Part shown: in pieces, positions 1 to 11,001 of the stretch | Position numbering within the stretch: position 1 is the stretch's first letter | Layout: the number at the start of each line of letters is the position of its first letter | Position numbers and translations under genes: made by a program | From: Galerina marginata | Taxonomy: Eukaryota > Basidiomycota > Agaricomycetes > Agaricales > Galerinaceae | Assembly (NCBI GenBank): GCA_023014335.1 | Contig: JAECYW010000004.1 | Coordinates: 2,914,001 to 2,978,000 of the forward strand | Direction of reading: 5' to 3' | Length of the DNA stretch: 64,000 bases | The notes under the pieces: model-generated | What the model saw: only the letters and a program-made list of their open reading frames with translations | Database searches by the model: none | What the model was told of the DNA's origin: nothing

Positions 1-1295
1 GCCAAGCATATTAATTTCTGTCCAGACAGAACATCGGGCACTACTTTGGCCTTAATTTCGGGGCTTCCAAAGTTCAACACCGGAGGAAGGCCAATGACGG
101 AGCCGGACATAAGACCTTGAATCAAAACATGAATCAGAGCCCAGAACCATACTTGAATCTCGGCTTACCGTCGCCATATCCACGTCTGCCCGAACGAGCA
201 AATTCTTGGGTGATGATTAACTGGAATGATGTTTCTTCAGATTTCCTATAGGGGGGAAACGCAGAACATGCCTCGTGGAAGTAATCGAACTGGGAGCAAC
301 TATTAGAACGGAACGCGACAAATATGAAATGCTGCATACCTCCTCAGGTTTCACAATCCCGCCCATTAGTTCAAGACCTAAGAACCTATTGAAATCAGGG
401 TTCGTACAATGTTTCGGAGTGCACACCTTTCAAGTGTTTGCCGGGACCCATGCGCATGGCGTGCAGATTCAACTTTCTAGAATTAAATAAATCTTGCTGT
501 TAGACACATTGACCCCGCCTTCTGTGAAACTAGGCTACTTACGCCATGGCGTCGATGACGCTCTTACTGGGAGGTTTTCCGTCTTCCTCGCGGGCCTAGG
601 TGAGTTTTTAATAGAAGAAAACACGCTGCAAGGATCAACACGAACAACGGCATCGGGAGTGACCACCTCGTCAACGAATTGGCGTACCGCTTTCTGGAAT
701 TTCCGATGATTCTAAACCGGTAAGGTATAAACCAAGCCGAAGAGGGAGGAGGAGACAGTGGCGCACTTCAGTGTAATAGGGGCTCTTGAACCCGTCGGAC
801 AACCACGTTGGCTCGGCATAAGGAACTTTGCTCAATTCTCCATCCACACGACCATGAATAACGCTCTTCTCGCCCGCAATCACACCGACTTGTAGACGAG
901 CGTACTGGGGTTTGGTAATGACCTCATGCCTGTGGAGACCATAGAAGACTTCCGTCGCGTCTTTGCCAGCTGCATTACGACACGTCAGTAAATGCACCAC
1001 CGTCACAGAGTTTGTTTAACTGACCAACTTCTTCGTCCAGAAGAACAGCGGCACCTCCAGGGTGCAGATTTTTAAACTTTGATATGTCGTAAACTTTGGC
1101 ATCGATGACGATCCACTGCAAGAAAAACCTTTTAGATGTAGATGCGACGGCGATGACAGGGGACTAGAACATACGAGATCACCGTCTGTGTTGTGCTATA
1201 ATAAGCAGTCAGTGATTCCTCTGATAGGGTGTGAGAAACAAAGGAACCTTTGCGACTTCGTCGCGCGTAAAGCTCTTGAGTTCTTTCGAGGCCAT
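1..1295 (-). CDS. Cytochrome b5-acyl-CoA dehydrogenase fusion, copy 1 (3' part outside window)
   Basis: Spliced minus-strand gene that runs off the left edge. The start at 1295 opens with MASKELKSFTRDEVAK, then a 21-nt exon (HNTDGDL), then WIVIDAKVYD...HPGG, the haem-binding core of a cytochrome b5 domain. After it come LHRHEVITKPQYARL and SKVPYAEPTW, and further on FDYFHE joined to LIITQEFARSG, the start of the acyl-CoA dehydrogenase fold. The two complete paralogs in this window (19327-21747 and 26839-29209) share this order. The family oxidises an acyl-CoA with FAD; the b5 domain probably passes electrons, which is inference. The intron at 221-271 reads GC...AG rather than GT...AG, while copy 2 has a GT intron at the same place. 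The C-terminus, and so any peroxisomal signal, cannot be seen here. Confidence 0.88.
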
Positions 1296-2364
1296 TGCAG
1301 GAGTAAATGAAAGTGTTGGTTAGAGATTTCAGACCTGCGAGCAGTCGGTAGTATAACCACAGACCGTCGAGGCATGTGATTTCACCCAACGGATCGGATT
1401 CAGCCCCGCTGGCCAATCGCCATAAACGGATTTGCGTTGAATCAATCTCAAATCCCGAACGGTAGATAATCCGGGGAATTAAGGCAAAGAGCTGCGTTCT
1501 CCAGCAGTGTGGTCGAAATATTCGACCACCTGGATTTGTCACCACGGCGTATTCTAATAGTTGTCTCAACTCCAGAGACACGCTCGAACTAATTCAGCCA
1601 ATCCATTCCACTGTATATTCGACGGACAAACTTAACCACATCGTTGTGTATTGCACAATAATCATATGATAAAATGAGTCGGCTGTTGGTGTGAAATTGA
1701 CGCCGGCTTGGATCAGTGGCCGCGGGCCGAATCCGGCACCTTAAGGCGCGCTTAATTATGGACCAACAACGTAAGGGTCATTCAAAGGACTCTGAATGTC
1801 AGGACGGACTTCCTATATGTACCAGGATTTCCTCGTAGGTATTCCGAACTCTGATGCTGCATATTTTGGCCACAAGCGTAAATGTGGCACTTGCATTGGG
1901 TTTTAAAGATTTACTTCATGCAGAAGACATTATTTAAAGAACCGGGGACCAACAACAGGATGAGGAAACCAGCACTGGTATTTCGTGACATGGTACAAGA
2001 AAGATGCATTCCTAGACGATTCCAGACAGCAAGATGGCGTAACAAAGGCTGCGCAGCAGCCGAGTGATTTGAGAGTACGTAGTGGGGGAAAGTGCGAGCT
2101 GCCGGCGCTGGTGTTCTACGCAAATGATTTTGAAGGGTAATGAGGTAGCGGGTATGCCGTCGAACAAAAGTTCTAGGAGGCCTGCTAAAGCCAGTTGCGA
2201 CGGGGAGGGATTTAAAAAATCCCAAAAGCGCGGGCCTAAAAAATATATGGCACATACGCAAAAAAGGAAGAGTGTAACACAACATATAAGAAGATACGGA
2301 AAGACGTATGATGCTTACGCAAACATAGAAATCAAGATGTGAGAAAGGAGAGACTTTTTGTGAC
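1296..2364. other. Intergenic, no convincing gene
   Basis: Lies between the start of the b5-dehydrogenase copy 1 and the 3' end of the SH3 gene. It should hold the dehydrogenase promoter and the SH3-gene terminator. Open frames on both strands are short, compositionally poor and match nothing I recognise. Confidence 0.5.
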
Positions 2365-3345
2365 CTAGAAATTCGACCACGAGAGAAGCTCATTACGGGA
2401 TGAGCAGCCAGGCGCGTCGAGATTGATGGTGATGCCTAAACTGCTGCTCCTGACGGGCCTCTCCGCGCGGAGACCTTTGACAGGCTTGAGGAAGCACCAT
2501 GCCGGTACTACGCCAAGTTCGACATTGTTTTCTGGTACAGGTGTAGGCCTGAAAAGAGATTTCGCGGTATGAACCAACGAAGAGCCTTCCCGTCCAACCA
2601 CACACCATCCATCATCGAAGGATTGTACGAGAGTCAGTTGGTCGCCAACACGGGTTAATAATTCGTCCGGAAGCACGGGGTCAAATATCTGGCGAACTTT
2701 GCGTGTTGTTGAAGAGCCAGAGTCGAGCGAGGAGGTGCCCGACATTACTGAGAAGCGGTTCTGGCTGCTTGTAAAGCTCATAAATGAGTTGCGGGATTTG
2801 GAATCGGGTTCCAGTGTGGAGTTACGGGGAGAGGCCGCGGATAGTGCGAAAGAAAAAGGTTTAGGAGCGAAAGGTGCTGGGAAGGATCCAGATTGACGGT
2901 GGAATTCAATGACAGCCTCTCGGGATGTAGGAGGGGGCGCCAGAGCCTTCTCAGGGAGAACAATACTGGAATCGATCATATGCCTTGAGAATCCTTTACT
3001 CTGTGTCATGGAGCTCCTAAATTCCGACAAGGGACGCGAGTAGTGATTTAATTAGCGTTTATTGATATTTCCTGGGAATTTTCCAGGTTATACTCACTGG
3101 ATAGGAGTGTCCTTCTCATTACCCGCGTCGTCTCGAACGAGCCCTTTGACGGAGAGGAATGCAGCACCTCTCTCAGACTCGCGCTTGGCGGCCATGCGCT
3201 TGCGGTAGAAGCGTAGACCCATCCAGATACCGACTCCAGAAATAATCACTGCAACGACGATGATGCCAGCGATGTAGACGGGGTTGGAGATCGAAGAGGT
3301 GTCAGAAGACGGTTCAGATCGCGTCAAAAATTGTACAGAGGGCAT
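2365..3345 (-). CDS. Single-pass membrane protein with C-terminal SH3 domain
   Basis: Two exons (3345-3098 and 3016-2365) join in frame across a GTGAGT...TTTAG intron to give 299 residues. Residues about 21-45 (from NPVYIAGIIVVAV) form one transmembrane helix, followed by a basic stop-transfer stretch (RFYRKRMAAKRESERG). A Ser/Pro-rich linker leads to an SH3 domain at about 189-262, with RKVRQIFDPVLPDELLTRVG, the Trp of DDGWCVVGRE and the VPAWCFLKPV end; the RT-loop acids and SH3 Trp are visible. There is no cleavable signal peptide; the helix itself may act as an anchor. Fungal proteins of this layout resemble Fus1/Sho1-type cortical scaffolds that bind proline-rich partners. The exact role is not known. 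Confidence 0.82.
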
Positions 3346-4413
3346 ATTGGCTTTGAGGTGGCTTGGGATATTGAGGCTTCAATAAAGTTGATTTGGCAGT
3401 TGCCAGTCGTTAAAAGCGAGTGTGTGGTGTTTGAAAAGAATGTGGGTAGACGTAAAGTCGTGTATGAGGCACGAACGAACGAAACGAAGCGCCGAAAGCA
3501 AAATACGACCTTCGGGGGAGCCTTCAAGAAGGAGAAAGTCGTATAAATATCGACGTGCGAGTATAAGAGCGAGCCGCCTGTGGCGGTTTGGGTTGAGGAA
3601 ACGAACAGTTGGTTCCTGTCAATGGTGAAGTATCATACTTCCATTTTGGGAAGGTTACATAACCCAATGCCTTGGAAACAAAGCTCAGATCGCGACAGGG
3701 GTAAAAATAAACGACTTGGCATTGGCTCGTCTTCAATGAAGTGGACCCTGGGAAAGCGCTTGAGCTTTACGGAACGGACAAAAGTCCACAGCTCCCAAGA
3801 AGTTTGCAGCATGTCCGAGGCGATCAGCGAAGCACCTGGGCAAGGCTCAACTCTGGGTGAAATGGGTTGGCCGGGATTTGGCAGGCAGCGAGGGCAATCG
3901 TGATTTGTTGTGATCAGGATGCTGTTGGCGAGGTGACATAGCGCCAAAGCTCGCCAAAGCTGATGGGATTTCATTTATCGCCGGAATATATGGGGTCAGG
4001 GTCTTCATGCGCAACAATGAGCCCAAACTGTCTATGAGCGCTTTCCTACGATTGCTCGCCAGTGTTGCCACAAGGCTCTCTCTCGCTTTCATGATTTATA
4101 AACCTATCACTTGGTGCATTTCAATCCTTCGGATGGCACCCCTTCTTGAGATCCTTGGACGTTGCATTGGAGTGCAGTTTAGGACCCGTTAACGTGTTCA
4201 ATGCTACAGAAATACCTCACCTTTGGACCTTCAAACCTTCATCTGCGAAATCTTTGAGATCGATTTTGGTGTCCTATTTATAATCGAGCCACCCATGTCT
4301 CCCAGGACTCTTCCAGACCTTTTGATCACTGCCATCACCGTCAATCGCCACAATACCAACACAATACAGCCTGATACAGCCTACCTGACTCGAGACTCCG
4401 ACTCTTTTCCACT
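3346..4413. other. Intergenic between divergent genes
   Basis: Separates the SH3 gene (minus) from the epimerase-like gene (plus), so it should hold both promoters. A minus-strand frame at 3847-4092 (81 codons, starting MKARESLVATL) has a TTATAAATC just upstream, but no domain or splice partner could be recognised. Confidence 0.45.
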
Positions 4414-5798
4414 ATGCACGGACACCTTACTATCAAGACACACATACTATTGACTGGTGCCACAGGTGAGGCACCCCTCGAAATCGCCGCATTAACGATT
4501 TACCTCGGATCGTGCTGATGGTGCATCAGGATACATAGGTGGTAGTGTTTTAGCTAGCTTGCTATCTCATACCCTCTCAGACACCTTTCGGATCACTGTC
4601 CTCGTAAGGGATGCCTCAAAGGCATCACAGTTTCGGTCCATGGGTGTCCATGCCGTTACCGGCTCCTACTCTGATCTTAAGCTGCTCGAAGAGTTGGCAG
4701 CAGATGCAGATGTAGTTTTCGCGTGTGTATGTTCTATTTTCTACTTTCTGGGCTTCGTGATGGTAATCATCGACTTCAGGCGGATGCTGATGCTGAGGAT
4801 GCTGCCAAAGCAATCTTACGGGGTACAAAGCAGAGATATGAGAAGACTGGTAAAGTGCCGTCTCTCATTCACACCGTTGGTATCACTTTCGTGCATATCA
4901 AGTCATCGCAGATGTTAACACGAATTATCCTGAATCTAGTCGGGTACAGGTACCATTGTCGTCCGTCCTGCCTTTATAGAAGAATAACTCGTGAATGCCA
5001 CACCTATAGGGGTCTTGATTGACAGAGCTCAAGGACAATTTGCCACCGACACAATCTATTCTGATCTCAATATAGATCAACTGGAGTCCTTGCCCATCAC
5101 ACAACCTCACCGCTCTGTTGATGTGACGCTAGTAAAGGCGGACAAGGAAGGTATGATTGTTTTCGTCTTGTGGGCATGATCGGTCACTGAGCCGGCAGAA
5201 AGGATATGTCAAGACGTACATCATCTTGCCAAGCACCATCTACGGCGTAGCCTCCGGTCCTCTTGTGGATGCCGGCCTGCAAAATGCACACTCTCAGCAA
5301 ATTCCACGGCTTGTGGAACTTAGCCTTGACCGGGGTCAAGCTGGAATCGTGGGAGAAGGGAAGAACATCTGGCCAAACGTTGACATCGATGACGGTGAAT
5401 TTATGCCTACCGACTTCAAATGTCTAGTAAATCTGACACATTTTGTAGTAACCGATCTATATATCCTCATATTTGACTTGATTATTGGTCACGGCCTCGC
5501 CGCTTCACCTAGCCCACATTTCCAGCACGGTGCTTCTGGGTTTTATTTTGGCGAAAACGGAGAACACACCCTCCTCTCTGTCGGGGAAAGCATTGGGAAA
5601 GTCATGGTCAAACTTGGGAAAAGCAAAGACCCGACCCCCACTTCGTTTACTGAAGAAGAGGCCAAGAAATACTTCCCGAGGGGTTCAAGTTTGGGCACAA
5701 ATTCCCGATGCAGGGCCGATCGCGGAAGATCTATTGGCTGGAATCCTAAGAAGACGACCAAGGACATGTTGGCGAGTGTCAAGCTCGAATTCAAATAA
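4414..5798 (+). CDS. NAD(P)-binding epimerase-like protein (extended SDR/NmrA-type)
   Basis: Multi-exon gene. The start at 4414 gives MHGHLTIKTHILLTGATG, spliced to YIGGSVLASLL: the Rossmann glycine motif GATGYIGG that binds NAD(P). Next comes a SxGV/GSYSD segment typical of atypical or extended SDRs. The middle has LPSTIYGVASGPLVDAG, which carries the family YG motif, then VGEGKNIWPNVDID, and the end has GENGEH, KKYFPRGSSLGTNSRCRA and GWNPKKTTKDML. Basidiomycete proteins of this family are usually listed only as NAD(P)-binding; substrate unknown. The intron placed at 4880-5009 is 130 nt, longer than most here, so that junction is the least certain part of the model. Confidence 0.8.
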
Positions 5799-8700
5799 AT
5801 GGTATGTACAATTTCAATGGAATGTATTTGTATGTTCTCCCCTTCACGTCAAAGTTTCTTAATAAGAACAAAGGGGATATCGAATACGTCCGCAACGTCA
5901 AAAATTCCAGGTAAGGTTGAACGCTTGTCTTGCTTATTGGCCTACCTTAAAGTCCTAAGTCACGAAGGGTGAGACCCGGTGAGGTTTGTCGATGTCATAT
6001 TTCTTTCGCCTTTTTTGTTACTTACAGAAGAAACTGTTACGCAAGGTTTAGATTATAAATGCTACGGCGGTATGTTGAAGGTATGACCCGAGCCAACAAA
6101 AAAAAAACAGATAGTTGGCCTAGACAACATGAGGGAGAATGAGTTCAACGACCAAAACAGAAGGAAAGACAATGGCCTACACCATATAACTATGACAGTA
6201 GCGTGACACTTCTGCGATAAGTTGAAGGGGACTGTGATGCCATAATAAGACCTGCACCCAGAGGAGTTCGAGTTAGAACTGTATGGAAGGAAATAAACAG
6301 CAGGCCAGGACGACAGAAGGAGAATAAGCACAACAGCAACGCGACCGCGGCGGTTTGAAGGTAAGACCCAGAGAAAGGAAACGACATATTTAAGAGATGG
6401 ACGACTTCCAGAGAAAAACCATAGACTCGAGAAACGTACGGGAAGGAAGACGGTAGCACGAGTAGACGCAGTCAAAAAACAATAGTCATTATAGTCGAAG
6501 TTAGGAAGAGTGTAGAGCGGGAGTCTCAAGAAACACCAAGGCCAAGAGACGCGAAGAGTAAGTTCTTGATAACTCGAGGCCATGAAGGACGGACGTCATT
6601 GATAATATTACCTCTTCGGATGTAAAATCATCAATGGCATTGGGCTGAATACAAAAGTCAAGGCAATTTAAAAAAATAAGCCAAGGCGAGATATCTCATA
6701 GGCCTTTAGATGGATCGCATAGGCTGTGTTATATTGATGTTGCGGCCTGATGCTATCGTTTGCCAACCTCGACCTCCAATGAGTAACTAGATAATTGCTT
6801 CTGCCATAGTAGTAAGACCTTGCATTAACTCACGAAACGGAAAGTCGTACTGGTGGAGGTCAAGGACAAGACCACATGTTAAGTTTAGAGCCTCGAAGTT
6901 GAACGCAACGGTGGAATGTCGACTCGAATGAAACCCGAAAGATCTTTCATTTGGTTCATTGTGGCTGCATTTAGCACGACATAATCACAATAACCGACCT
7001 GGACGGCCAACGCGTCGAGACATCGTGGTAGAAGCGAACAGGCCGCATCCTTCGCGGTCGCAAATGTTGGATTTTTTTCGGCGATGAGCGATCGTTGATG
7101 GCGAACAAAAATAGTAATGCCGCCACACGAACCCGTTTCAGCCGCGCCGAGCTTGTGTGTCCGATAAGCACCGGCACAACCAGGCCTCGGGGTGTCGGCA
7201 AAGGCAAGAAAAAAAGAGTGATAAAATTTTGTCATTTTGAGCGAGGCGTAAATTTAAATTATACAAATGCCCAATGCGACACGCAGGTCCTTAGCGTGAT
7301 ACAGAAGGGAATGCCGATGCCGGGGTTAAGACAACTCGAATACAGTTCTTAAGGCTAGCTGACGCAAATAAATCGCTCTTTTTACTTACAGGGAGGCAAA
7401 TTTCAGTCTGAAGAGTTTCTTCCGCTATAGTCATAGATTTGAGCTATACTTCCGATTTTCTTGCGCCGTGTCACCGCCTTGAAAAATACCTCTCTCGAAC
7501 AAGGTGTTCTGGATTTTACCTACTCAAGGTACATAGCCTCTATTTTATCAGAAACAGAAATGAGATTGACGGTATGACATAGCGAGCGATGATGCGTCGC
7601 TGTGGGAATGTCCAAAATTAAAAAAGACACGAGTGAGAGAGGTAGATTGAAAGGGTGACGTGGGGATTCATTTATAGATAATTATAGAGTATGTGCACAT
7701 CCTTCAGTGAACAGCAGACTAGAGCAGAATATTTTTGTCTTCACCTAAGTATAAGTTCAACGCGGCTGCCGTGCGATCTCGGCGGAAGCAAGTTATGGCG
7801 GATATGTATTTCAAGCCTCAGGCTGAACACAGGGGGAAAAGGCCCATAGTAGGTACAAGATGTACACGGAGGCTATGAGTAATGTTTTGACACAACCTGG
7901 CACGTAAATTGAATGATCTTTTATCAACGGGGCGGGGCAATGATCTCGTAATTCGGATATGCGGAGCGCAGTGGAGTATGGACTCGCCTTCCATGTCCAC
8001 ATCGCTAGTCCGGTTCACCTGGCAATGCAATAAGTCAGGCATAAGAAGGCCATGGTCACTAAGGAGATATCGATTTTATAGGACGCAGGAATCAGAAAGA
8101 AAATAATTCGCATGCTAGAAGTCATTGTTGTGCGCCGTGGATCAGATAGGAAAGTTATGCGCACGACATTGACAGATAAAAGGACGCGCAAAAATGTCTC
8201 TGCCAGACGGCCAGCGTATCTTCGACCATGCTAAGATAGCGCTGTAAATTCATGAAAGCGAACAAAGAATGGTACAGCTAGAAGGTGGAAGACCAGACGC
8301 ACCCTGATCTCTTTGACCTTATAGGCAGATTCGAACATTCATTCTCTTGCAGAAAGTGGTTTGGAGAGTATGGCGGGACAAAAATCCGCTGAACGTTGTC
8401 AAATGCCCTGTATTTGGTGGGAGCTCAGGCTAATATTGTCCGGACGGGACACTGATGGCTGCCTAACGGAGCTTGAATGTCGCTGTTGAACATTTGGTCG
8501 AATGGAAGGACTTGGCCTGCGACATGGAACGTGTCCGCGAGGGTGTGGGAGAGAAAGTGGGTAAGAACTCTGTCGCCAATATAGCGACGGACAGTGGAAA
8601 GACACTTTAAGACAGGTTTATCAATGATTGTTCATTGACTCTGAAAGAGCCCGCAGGTTGGAAGATAAGTGTGGTGGTGGTTTGTGGGCTGTTTGCTGCC

Positions 8701-9609
8701 TACGTCCGCGGGTCTGATAGAGTCAAAATTTTGGAACGGCAGATAAACAGATATCAGTTCGCTATCTCGGTATATCGGGTTGGGGATCATTGCGCTTGCG
8801 CTTGACGTCAGTCACTCAAAAAGTCACTGATCCCAGGAACTTTACAAGAATTTACAGCATAAGATGAGACCCGAGGCGCAAGGTTATAAATATTAACCGA
8901 GACATAGCTAGGGATTTGAGTAGTTAACAGGAACTGCAAAGTAACCTCGCCTTCAAGAAAGAACAGAGAAAAAAATCCGGACAGTGTAGGCTTAGAGATA
9001 TGGACAACTTGGAGCTGCTCCACAGGCAACTCTAATGGTCGTATTGGACAGAAACTTTCCTGTCAGATAGTAATAATCTCAAGCATGTCAGAATAGACAC
9101 CACATGGCCATATGGATCCTGGCAGAGTACGGCCGGCGAAAGACTGTGATGATCAAAGCTAGGGATGATGGGCTCGCCAGGCAGAGGGCGGCAGTGCTCA
9201 GATGGTAAAAGAGGTCCTGTAAATGGAAAGTGTGCCAGTTCGGAGGTGGCAAGTGAAGAGCGCACCCGACGGGGCTGAAACGCGGGATCAGATGTGTACG
9301 AGTGTTCTCACGGTACGCAGTCACGCCGGTCACAGGGTATCTCTCTCGTTCTTGACGACGGGATTCTTGCAACGACCTGTTGGACGGAAGGTCATTCCGC
9401 TCTTCGTCTTCGCTGGATGCTCGCTTTTCTCTAGCCTTGTGAGTATTATCTCTCTTCTTTTATTTGACGCCCGAAATTGACATCACAAATCTCCGTTTTC
9501 TCACCAGCCCTGCCTCACTAGCTCGTTTTAGCCACAACAGCCTTCATCAAGGGCACCTTCCGTTCTTTACCAAACCCGCCGTTCATTATCTACCCCCCTT
9601 GTTTCTACA
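5799..9609. other. Gene-poor stretch of 3.8 kb
   Basis: No frame here shows a known domain, plausible splice chain or codon pattern like the neighbouring genes. Short frames on both strands (for example minus 6062-6583 and minus 6885-7235) are low-complexity or random in look. The last few hundred bases before 9610 are pyrimidine-rich and probably hold the promoter and leader of the next gene. Degraded transposon sequence is possible, but I saw no terminal repeats. Confidence 0.5.
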
Positions 9610-11001
9610 ATGGTCGCCCACAATCGTCCTATGCACCTTGCAAAACGACAAGTCGATCCCCTCGGCCCACCCTCTGGTGTTGCTGGCATTGACTCTAGCG
9701 TCGTTGTTGTGGACACTACAGCAGCAGCAGCGGCCACGGGCTTAGCGTTCGACCCTTCGGTGACTGGCATTAGTATATCAGCCCCTCCTCTCGACATCAC
9801 CAACACCGGCATTCAGCCTACTCCCACCCCAACACCTACCCCAGACGATTCATCATCGGCATCCCCCACTCCCACCGCCCTTGCTGCTGCATCAACAAAG
9901 TCCATCTCTTTAACCACAGTGATAGGAAGCTGCGTTGGTGCTTTTATCGGTGCCAGCGCCCTTATCGTGCTCGGACTCTGGATCTACAGGCGGTATTCGC
10001 ACTCGCTGAAGAAGCAAGCGAGAACAAGGGGTCCTCTCATTCTCGCACGGAATACTCAGGGAGACGAACAACGCAGACGGTCTCGTCTGGAGCCATGGAA
10101 CAAGCTCGAAGACGACGACGATAAATGGGAGGAGATGTATCAAACCAAGGAGACGAAGGAGGTCGACCAAGTTGCTCCAATGGAGAAACTCACAATGTTC
10201 AAAAAGACCCCCAGCGTTCGTACCGCTTACACCCACAAATCTACAGACGTTGGCGCCTTCCATTTCCCCCAATCATATGCCGAATTCGATCCCAACCTTG
10301 CTCAGACGTTGGCCGTTGGAAAGTCGACAATGCCGGAACCCCAACCCTTCCTTGCAAAAGTCGAGGTGAACACCGACCTGGCCTGGGACACAGAGGCCAC
10401 CGGTGACGGCTCTTACCTCTCTGTACGCTCGCAATCTTCCAACCCCAATTTACCTCGCGATATGGCCATTCCCACCCCACCCCCAACCGAATCGTTCGCC
10501 CACAAATGGGAGTCTGCCGAAGTCGTCCACTATTCGGACGCCCAAAGCATAGAAACTGTCACTGCGTTTGGTCAGGAAGACGGCGAATCACGGAGAAGTA
10601 TCCACAATCCATTCTTCAATGCACAGGACTCTAAGCCGCGCTCCCGGTCTAATTCGGTCACGAAATCGCCGAAAGCGAAAGGTAAAGAGCGTATGCGGTA
10701 TTCGAATACCACAGATGCCACGGACCCCTTTGATGATATGAACGAGCTGATGTCTATGCCGAAACCATCATTCGTGCAGCATGCCGCGACCGCGTCGTCG
10801 TCATCAACGGAAAGCAAAGAGCGCGCCCTCCAATCCCTAATCGCAGCTCTTGACATGTCGGAAGACGAAGTGCGAGACCGCCTGCGCATCGCTTCGATGC
10901 AACCCTCAATTATTTCGGCAGTTTCTACCTTTGACGAAGACGTTACGAAAGCGTTCCCATTACCACCCCGGAGAAACGACGAGGACTCGAGCCATCGTTA
11001 A
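9610..11001 (+). CDS. Single-pass membrane protein, Ser/Thr/Pro-rich (uncharacterised)
   Basis: Single-exon frame of 463 residues. An N-terminal region rich in Ala, Ser, Thr and Pro contains a TPTPTPTP run (about 71-78) suited to O-mannosylation. A clear transmembrane helix follows at about 102-126 (TTVIGSCVGAFIGASALIVL), then WIYRRYSHSLKKQAR as the positive-inside flank. The long cytosolic tail (about 330 residues) has an acidic patch (LEDDDDKWEEMY), LTMFKKTPSVRTAYT, and many Ser/Pro sites. No cleaved signal peptide is obvious. The layout, a glycosylated outer stalk with one helix and a phospho-rich tail, resembles fungal wall-sensor-like proteins, but no specific family is recognised. Such proteins are common and unnamed in basidiomycetes. 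Confidence 0.85.
   Translation: MVAHNRPMHLAKRQVDPLGPPSGVAGIDSSVVVVDTTAAAAATGLAFDPSVTGISISAPPLDITNTGIQPTPTPTPTPDDSSSASPTPTALAAASTKSISLTTVIGSCVGAFIGASALIVLGLWIYRRYSHSLKKQARTRGPLILARNTQGDEQRRRSRLEPWNKLEDDDDKWEEMYQTKETKEVDQVAPMEKLTMFKKTPSVRTAYTHKSTDVGAFHFPQSYAEFDPNLAQTLAVGKSTMPEPQPFLAKVEVNTDLAWDTEATGDGSYLSVRSQSSNPNLPRDMAIPTPPPTESFAHKWESAEVVHYSDAQSIETVTAFGQEDGESRRSIHNPFFNAQDSKPRSRSNSVTKSPKAKGKERMRYSNTTDATDPFDDMNELMSMPKPSFVQHAATASSSSTESKERALQSLIAALDMSEDEVRDRLRIASMQPSIISAVSTFDEDVTKAFPLPPRRNDEDSSHR

Noticed and set aside
1132..1581. Minus-strand 149-codon frame
   Set aside because: Part of it covers the first b5-dehydrogenase exons in another frame; the spliced reading gives the conserved b5 start, so this frame is not used.
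3847..4092. Minus-strand 81-codon frame with a TATAAAT-like box upstream
   Set aside because: Codon pattern is plausible, but no domain or continuing exon could be recognised, so it is not listed as a gene.
6062..6583. Minus-strand frame of 173 codons rich in Phe, Leu and Ser
   Set aside because: Sequence looks random, with no domain or upstream promoter and no splice partners.
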